DNA of 8,777 nucleotides. Source: Planctomycetales bacterium (GTDB lineage: Bacteria; Planctomycetota; Phycisphaerae; SM23-33). A program made the translations under genes and the position numbers. Positions 1 through 3,872 of the stretch are shown piece after piece; the stretch's first letter is position 1, and each line of letters begins with the position of its first letter. The notes under the pieces are model-generated. The model searched no databases. It saw nothing but the letters and a program-made list of their open reading frames with translations, and was not told the DNA's origin. The stretch spans positions 1 through 8,777 of the forward strand of contig DAOVFI010000090.1 in NCBI GenBank assembly GCA_030673005.1. Direction: 5' to 3'.

Positions 1-1172
1 AGCGTCTTTCTGACCAGCAGGTCGAAACTCGCATCGGCGGCCTCGAACTGATAACCCTTGTTTTCCATCTCTTGGACGGCAAGGAGCACCTTTTTCTGGA
101 GCGCCTTGTCGTTGTCGATACCGAATTTTTTATCGGCCTTGACTGCGACGTTGCTGGCCCCGGACAGTTCGCTGATGAGCACACGCCGCCGGTTGCCGAC
201 AGAGGCCGGATCGATGTGCTCGTAAGAAACATGGTTCTTGCGAACCGCATCGACGTGCATGCCGCCCTTGTGCGCGAAGGCGGCCAGACCTACGAAAGGC
301 TGGTTTTCCGTCGGTAGTAAATTTGCAATCTCACAGAAATATCGGCTCACTTCGGTGATCCCGGCCAAGGCGCCTTCCGTGAGGCATTCGTAACCGCACT
401 TCAGGATAAGGTTCGGCAACAGGGTAATCAGGTCGGCGTTTCCGCATCGCTCGCCGACACCGTTAATCGTTCCCTGGACATGCCTTGCCCCTGCCGAGAC
501 CGCAGCCAGCGTATTTGCTATCGCCAGGCCGCTGTCGTTGTGGCAGTGGATGCCGATTATCACGTCGGGCCATCGCCGCCGGACGTCTTCGGTAACCTGC
601 CGGATATACTCCGGCAGCGACCCGCCGTTGGTATCGCACAGCACCAGGCGCGACGCCCGGCCTTCCAGAGCCGCCTCCAGCGTCCTGACAGCGTAATCGG
701 CGTCGGCGCGATACCCGTCGAAGAAATGCTCGGCGTCGAAAAAAACCTCTCGACCGGCCTCGGCGATAACCGCCAGCGATTCGGAAATCATCTTCAGGTT
801 CTCTTCCGGACTGACGCGCAGCACGTCGCGGACATGCAGGCCCCAACTCTTGCCGACGATAATTACAACCGGCGCGGCGCTGTCCAGCAGCGATTTGATA
901 CCGTCGTCTTCACCGGCGGCAACGCCCTTTCGTCGGGTCATGCCGAAGGCCGTTATCTTCGCATGCGACAGCGATCGTTTGCGAACCTCGGCGAAAAAGG
1001 CCTCGTCCTTCGGATTGGAAAGAGGATAACCGCCCTCGATGTAATCGACACCCAGTGCGTCGAGTTTCTCGACGATCATGAGTTTATCCTCTACCGACAG
1101 CGAGACGCCTTCAGCCTGCGCGCCGTCCCGCAGCGTAGTGTCGTATATTTCTATTCTTTTTTTGTCATTCAT
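1..1172 (-). CDS. cimA: Citramalate synthase CimA (3' end off the left edge)
   Basis: Citramalate synthase joins acetyl-CoA and pyruvate to (R)-citramalate, the first step of the threonine-independent route to isoleucine; it is cytosolic. The visible 390 residues hold the DRE-TIM barrel of the isopropylmalate/citramalate synthase superfamily: YDTTLRDG at residues 10-17 (metal ligand D16), HCHND at 209-213 (metal ligands H209 and H211), and GTINGVGERCGNADL at 234-248. This last motif and AFAHKGGMHVDAV near 298-310 are typical of the long citramalate synthase family rather than LeuA. The family is usually about 520-540 residues, so most of the C-terminal allosteric domain lies outside the window. 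The ATG at 1172 has GGTGA six bases upstream and is preceded by the leader and attenuator at 1362-1567. Homocitrate or isopropylmalate synthase is the alternative, but the motifs favour CimA. Confidence 0.9.
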   Translation of the reverse strand, partial: MNDKKRIEIYDTTLRDGAQAEGVSLSVEDKLMIVEKLDALGVDYIEGGYPLSNPKDEAFFAEVRKRSLSHAKITAFGMTRRKGVAAGEDDGIKSLLDSAAPVVIIVGKSWGLHVRDVLRVSPEENLKMISESLAVIAEAGREVFFDAEHFFDGYRADADYAVRTLEAALEGRASRLVLCDTNGGSLPEYIRQVTEDVRRRWPDVIIGIHCHNDSGLAIANTLAAVSAGARHVQGTINGVGERCGNADLITLLPNLILKCGYECLTEGALAGITEVSRYFCEIANLLPTENQPFVGLAAFAHKGGMHVDAVRKNHVSYEHIDPASVGNRRRVLISELSGASNVAVKADKKFGIDNDKALQKKVLLAVQEMENKGYQFEAADASFDLLVRKT

Positions 1173-1196
1173 GGCTTTTCACCGATTGTTCAAAGT

Positions 1197-1360
1197 ATGT
1201 CCACGAATTACACAAATTACACGAAAGAATTAATACAAAACCTTCGGGCAAGCATAGCGCGCCGAGTTCCCGGATGGCGCCTTTGGCGACTGCGGAAGTT
1301 ATTCCTTTAAAATAATTCGTGTAATTCGTGGACATTTTTTATTCGTGTAATTCGTGGACA
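1197..1360. repeat. Three copies of a dispersed repeat, two direct and one inverted
   Basis: The 20-mer ATTCGTGTAATTCGTGGACA occurs identically at 1315-1334 and 1341-1360. An inverted, slightly diverged and extended copy sits at 1197-1225. In the minus-strand transcript 1335-1314 and 1218-1197 can pair over 22 positions with a single G-U, enclosing about 95 bases. The set lies between the attenuator terminator and the cimA ribosome binding site, ending about 13 bases before the GGTGA at 1183-1179. I recall such units as dispersed repeats in PVC and related genomes; that is recollection, not a search. Confidence 0.75.
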
Positions 1361-1361
1361 C

Positions 1362-1395
1362 AAAAATGGCCCTGAAGCCTTTTAGCCTCAGGGCC
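1362..1395 (-). terminator. Intrinsic terminator of the cimA leader
   Basis: On the minus strand the arms 1395-1384 and 1379-1368 pair over 12 positions around an AAAA loop. The outer eight pairs are perfect (GGCCCTGA with TCAGGGCC), and two inner G-U pairs complete the stem. One A and then five T follow (1366-1362). The hairpin lies about 195 bases before cimA and 35 bases after the leader ORF stop. Its 5' arm can instead pair with 1436-1427, so it reads as the terminator (3:4 helix) of an attenuator. The U tract is short, so readthrough may be substantial. Confidence 0.7.
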
Positions 1396-1436
1396 GTCGG
1401 TTGTTTCGGGGAGAAGCGCCGGACCTGCCCTAAGGC
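1385..1436 (-). promoter_or_regulatory. Antiterminator helix of the cimA attenuator
   Basis: Minus-strand GCCTTAGGGC (1436-1427) is complementary over 10 contiguous positions, with one G-U pair, to GCCCTGAGGC (1394-1385). The second segment is almost the whole 5' arm of the terminator hairpin, so the two structures exclude each other. The first segment overlaps the stop codon of the leader ORF (1432-1430). A ribosome reaching the stop would therefore hide it and allow termination, while one stalled at the Ile/Val codons 15-30 bases earlier would leave it free. I see no convincing 1:2 protector helix; only a small TGCC/GGCA hairpin forms inside 1426-1437. Pairing is read directly from the sequence; function is inferred. 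Confidence 0.65.
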
Positions 1437-1567
1437 ACGCACGATATGGATACTACGGCGATAATACCTGCGCGGACGCCGACCGTTCCCGCTGGAGCGG
1501 GGGTTGAGAGACTTGAATTCTCCGGCTGCGTCCGCAAAAGCCACCTTATTATCTGCGTGCCCGGCAT
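1430..1567 (-). CDS. Putative 45-codon leader peptide with an Ile/Val codon run
   Basis: An ATG at 1567 opens a 45-codon frame ending in TAG at 1432-1430. Residues 35-41 read Ile-Ile-Ala-Val-Val-Ser-Ile (codons ATT ATC GCC GTA GTA TCC ATA, 1465-1445), followed by four residues and the stop. Further Ile, Val and Leu codons occur earlier (residues 6-7, 10-11, 29 and 31). The end of the frame lies inside the antiterminator segment, and the product has no recognisable domain, as expected for a regulatory leader like those of ilv and leu operons. The start is the weak point: the predicted promoter places the mRNA 5' end only about 9 bases before this ATG, with no clear Shine-Dalgarno. Near-leaderless initiation or a later TTG at 1537 is possible. 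The overlapping frame starting at GTG 1544 is rich in Arg and was judged spurious. Confidence 0.5.
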   Translation of the reverse strand: MPGTQIIRWLLRTQPENSSLSTPAPAGTVGVRAGIIAVVSISCVP

Positions 1568-1582
1568 GGGCGTTTATATGTA

Positions 1583-1610
1583 ATTATATCGGTCTTGCCC
1601 GATTAATCAA
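1583..1610 (-). promoter_or_regulatory. Sigma70-like promoter for leader and cimA
   Basis: On the minus strand a TTGATT box (1610-1605) is followed after 16 bases by a perfect TATAAT (1588-1583), placing transcription start near 1576. This is upstream of the leader ORF and attenuator and downstream of the stop of the preceding gene (1714), giving cimA its own regulated transcript. The -35 box matches the consensus at four of six positions. Confidence 0.6.
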
Positions 1611-1654
1611 TGAATATATTGCGAACAGCAAAGCGGTTGCGTCGTCGCCCGTGG

Positions 1655-1709
1655 CATGGCCGTCCCGGCCATGGTTCGTGGGGTGGCACGGGCGAGACGC
1701 CCGTGCCAC
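1655..1709. repeat. Two adjacent GC-rich palindromes after the URO-D gene
   Basis: The first palindrome is CATGGCCG (1655-1662), a TCC loop, and CGGCCATG (1666-1673). The second is GTGGCACGGGCG (1683-1694), an AGA loop, and CGCCCGTGCCAC (1698-1709), a perfect 12-bp stem. The pair begins four bases beyond the URO-D-family stop codon (1716-1714) and resembles REP/BIME organisation. There is no U tract, so a role as 3'-end stabiliser is as likely as termination. The outer GTGGCAC/GTGCCAC ends match those of the element inside the hydrolase gene at 3489-3575. Confidence 0.75.
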
Positions 1710-1713
1710 GACC

Positions 1714-2772
1714 TTACGGCAGTTGGTCTATCGGCGTCGCCCAGGCCTCGAAGACGGCGCGGATGTTCTCCGACGGATTGTGAGACCCCCACTCACACTG
1801 CGCTACCAGACCGCCGGCGCCGTCGTCGAGCGCGCGACGGACTCGCCCGACGGCCTTGTGAACATCCTCGACCGAGCCGAACGGAAGCACCCGCTGACGA
1901 TCGATCTCGCCCCAGAATGTGATCCTGCCCCTGAAACGCCGACCTATCTCCTCGATGTCCATACAGAACAACTGGCTGTTAATCGCGTCAATGCCGATCT
2001 CGATAAGGTCCTCATAGATGTCGAATATGTATCCGTCGCAGTGAAAGAAGACCTTCTTTCCGGCGGCGTGGATCAGGTCGCAGTAGTCCTTGTACAGCGG
2101 CTTGAACAGTTCGCGCCACATTTCCGGGGAGATCAGCAGCGAGGTTTGCGAGCCCCAGTCGTCCATGAAGGCTATCCCGTCACAATCGGTCTTCGCCCAG
2201 CCGCGGAGTTCCTCGAGATAGAACTCGTGCACCATGTCGCGCAGGCGGCGGACCTGCGGCGTGCCGTATCCCAGATCGATATAAATGTTCTCGCTGCCTC
2301 GCAGGAACTGCATCCGCTCGAACGGCCTGACGGTCGTGAAGGGCCTGACGGGCGTGCCGGTAAGCATAAACTTACACTCGCCGGCGAGGTTGACCTCCTG
2401 TGCTCGATTGACCGCGTCCCAGTCGGCGCGCCGGAGGATTTCCCACGGCGGGGTGAGACTATCCAATTCCGACCAGTCCGCCAGCGGGGGACGCTTCACC
2501 TCGCCGATCGCTCCGAACTCAGCGGCCTCCCACTCGCATCCCCATTCATCAACCCACTTGCGATCCTTTCCCCTGACGCCCCGGCTGCGGTCGCCGGGCG
2601 CCAGAACCGGCTCGGGACAACCGGTAAAATCCTCGGGGAACTCCTTCAGCATCGTCTCGAGCTCATCAGCGGCGAACATCTCCGCCCACCCCATCAACCG
2701 CCAGAGATGCCGCGGGGCGCGGTCGGGTGATTTGAACTCCAGCGCGCGATATACACGTTCGCGAGACGTCAT
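1714..2772 (-). CDS. Uroporphyrinogen decarboxylase (URO-D) family protein, substrate unknown
   Basis: The 352-residue protein has the URO-D/MtaA-type fold: an N-terminal RERVYRALEFKSPDRAP (residues 4-20) typical of the family, DGIAFMDDWG at 198-207, HCDG at 244-247, and FWGEID near 286-291. Members include heme-pathway decarboxylases and methyltransferases that move methyl groups between corrinoid or methylamine-type substrates and coenzymes. This one resembles the uncharacterised branch common in Planctomycetota and Lentisphaerota rather than HemE, so no substrate is assigned. No corrinoid protein gene is visible nearby. The ATG at 2772 is chosen because AAGGAG ends six bases upstream; the frame stays open to 2841, but those extra residues look unlike the family. 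It follows the hydrolase gene by 135 bases on the same strand, possibly co-transcribed. Confidence 0.85.
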   Translation of the reverse strand: MTSRERVYRALEFKSPDRAPRHLWRLMGWAEMFAADELETMLKEFPEDFTGCPEPVLAPGDRSRGVRGKDRKWVDEWGCEWEAAEFGAIGEVKRPPLADWSELDSLTPPWEILRRADWDAVNRAQEVNLAGECKFMLTGTPVRPFTTVRPFERMQFLRGSENIYIDLGYGTPQVRRLRDMVHEFYLEELRGWAKTDCDGIAFMDDWGSQTSLLISPEMWRELFKPLYKDYCDLIHAAGKKVFFHCDGYIFDIYEDLIEIGIDAINSQLFCMDIEEIGRRFRGRITFWGEIDRQRVLPFGSVEDVHKAVGRVRRALDDGAGGLVAQCEWGSHNPSENIRAVFEAWATPIDQLP

Positions 2773-2778
2773 CCGACT

Positions 2779-2784
2779 CTCCTT
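2779..2784 (-). promoter_or_regulatory. Shine-Dalgarno deciding the URO-D start
   Basis: Minus-strand AAGGAG ends six bases before the ATG at 2772. It supports this start over in-frame upstream ATGs at 2814 and 2841. Confidence 0.75.
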
Positions 2785-2824
2785 GGTACGACAAAGGCAC
2801 CAATATCGCTCCATGTAGTAGCCG

Positions 2825-2887
2825 GTAGCCGGTAAAAACACATTCTGTTTACTGGCTACTGACTACGGGCTACGGGCTACGGGCTAC
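2825..2887. repeat. CTACGGG tandem repeat with an adjoining inverted repeat
   Basis: The heptamer CTACGGG occurs three times in tandem plus a partial fourth copy (2863-2887). Just before it, GTAGCCGGTAAA (2825-2836) and TTTACTGGCTAC (2848-2859) form an inverted repeat with one mismatch around an 11-base loop. The block fills most of the gap between the hydrolase stop (2908) and the URO-D start (2772). Confidence 0.7.
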
Positions 2888-2907
2888 TTACCGTTTATTT
2901 TGACCCT

Positions 2908-3657
2908 TCATTTGTGAAATCCTGTACTCAGGAACGGGTTATGACGGCGTTCGTGTTCGATGGTCGTTATCGGTCCGTGTCCGGGCAGGACGCGGGTGGC
3001 GTCCGGGAGGGTCAGCAGATTTTCGCGGATGTTTTTTAACTGGCGGGCTTCGCTTGCGCCGGGGATGTCGGTTCTGCCGATGCTCTCGGCGAAGAGCGCG
3101 TCGCCGGTGATGACAACCTCGGCCTCAGCGCAGTAGTAGGACACTCCGCCGGGAGTGTGGCCTGATGTATCGATAACCCGCCACGTCAACGGTCCCATCT
3201 TCAATTCTTCGCCGGCCCGGACGGTCTGGTCGGGCGCCGGCGTGGTGATATTGAAGCCGAAGGGAAGCGACAGATTGGCTGCCGGGTCGGTCAGCATGTG
3301 TACGTCGTCATGTGGGACGGTCAGCACCGCATCCGGGAAGGCCTCCTTCACGGCGGCGACGCCGGCGATGTGATCGGCGTGACCGTGGGTCAGGAGGATT
3401 CGCTCGGGCGACAGGCCGGTCCGCTCAAGATACTCAAGAAGCGGACCGGCGGACAAACCCGGATCAACCACCCAGCAAACCTCTGTTTGTGGCACAGGTT
3501 TGTAACCTGTGTCGTTCAAAGCATCTGAAACGACGTTGGCCCCGGCGGCGCGCACAGGTTGAAAACCTGTGCCACCAGAGACCGGTACGTAGCAGTTGGT
3601 CATCAGGTCGCCAAGGACGAGGCATTGGATTGACAGTTCGCCGGCGTGAATGATCAT
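2908..3657 (-). CDS. Metallo-beta-lactamase-fold hydrolase, GloB/YcbL-like, with in-frame repeat insertion
   Basis: The 249-residue protein is a cytosolic dinuclear-metal hydrolase of the glyoxalase II-like family. HGHADH at residues 91-96 supplies H91, H93, D95 and H96; further ligands are H167 (SGHTPGG), D186 (TGDALF) and H227 (PGHGPITTI). The C-terminal ERRHNPFL matches YcbL-type short glyoxalase II proteins, which are usually about 210-220 residues. The excess is explained by residues 28-57, encoded by an 87-base palindromic element (3489-3575) between the second strand (NCYVPV) and the third (CWVVDPG). All metal ligands remain, so the enzyme is probably active. The start has AAGGA six bases upstream. 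The substrate is unproven; thioesters such as lactoyl-thiols are the family expectation. It is divergent from the LptD-like gene. Confidence 0.88.
   Translation of the reverse strand: MIIHAGELSIQCLVLGDLMTNCYVPVSGGTGFQPVRAAGANVVSDALNDTGYKPVPQTEVCWVVDPGLSAGPLLEYLERTGLSPERILLTHGHADHIAGVAAVKEAFPDAVLTVPHDDVHMLTDPAANLSLPFGFNITTPAPDQTVRAGEELKMGPLTWRVIDTSGHTPGGVSYYCAEAEVVITGDALFAESIGRTDIPGASEARQLKNIRENLLTLPDATRVLPGHGPITTIEHERRHNPFLSTGFHK
3489..3575. repeat. 87-bp palindromic element inside the hydrolase gene
   Basis: The element has 13-bp perfect terminal inverted repeats, GTGGCACAGGTTT (3489-3501) and its complement (3563-3575). Each end is itself a palindrome: CACAGGTT-TGT-AACCTGTG at 3493-3511 and GCACAGGTT-GAA-AACCTGTGC at 3552-3572. 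Its length is a multiple of three and it has no stop in the host frame, so it adds 29 residues to the protein. The translated ends read TGFQPV and TGYKPVP. Confidence 0.85.
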
Positions 3658-3745
3658 GTTTCATCCTTAATTCATTTTCCTTATCCTGCTTTCAATCAGA
3701 GATGTGGAAATCTACCGTTTTCAGGGTCCGTGTGCAAGTTAGACG

Positions 3746-3771
3746 AAAAAAGCGGGCCTGGCAACCCAGCC
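3746..3771 (-). terminator. Terminator-like hairpin upstream of the hydrolase gene
   Basis: On the minus strand GGCTGG (3771-3766), a GTTG loop and CCAGGCC (3761-3755) form a six-pair stem with one bulge. After CGC come six T (3751-3746). The only minus-strand gene it could affect is the hydrolase starting at 3657, about 90 bases downstream, so it would be either a leader terminator or a block on antisense transcription from the LptD side. Confidence 0.35.
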
Positions 3772-3811
3772 TACATTCCTGTTGATTTACAACAGTGCCC
3801 GAAGAGAAAGT

Positions 3812-3839
3812 TTGACACGTTTACGCCCCGCCTTATAAT
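3812..3839 (+). promoter_or_regulatory. Consensus sigma70 promoter of the LptD-like gene
   Basis: A perfect TTGACA (3812-3817) and a perfect TATAAT (3834-3839) are 16 bases apart, placing transcription start near 3846. It is the best promoter match in the window and lies in the divergent gap between the hydrolase and LptD-like genes. Confidence 0.8.
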
Positions 3840-3872
3840 CGCACGCAGGATTCGTCGTTTTATTAATACAAC

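Noticed and set aside
480..1310. A 276-codon plus-strand frame across the cimA region.
   Set aside because: It is antisense to a clear citramalate synthase whose frame is open over 390 codons with all family motifs.
1197..1360. The three repeated units as a small CRISPR array.
   Set aside because: The copies are in mixed orientation, irregularly spaced and partly adjacent, with no spacer pattern and no cas genes.
1299..1544. An 81-codon minus-strand frame overlapping the cimA leader, starting GTG with AAGGT-like sequence nearby.
   Set aside because: Its product is Arg-rich without motifs and its end runs through the terminator and dispersed repeats. The overlapping frame with the Ile/Val run ending in the antiterminator is the better explanation.
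1504..2730. A 408-codon plus-strand frame over the URO-D gene.
   Set aside because: It is the antisense shadow of the URO-D gene, begins in the leader, and includes translated palindrome (HGRDARAT).
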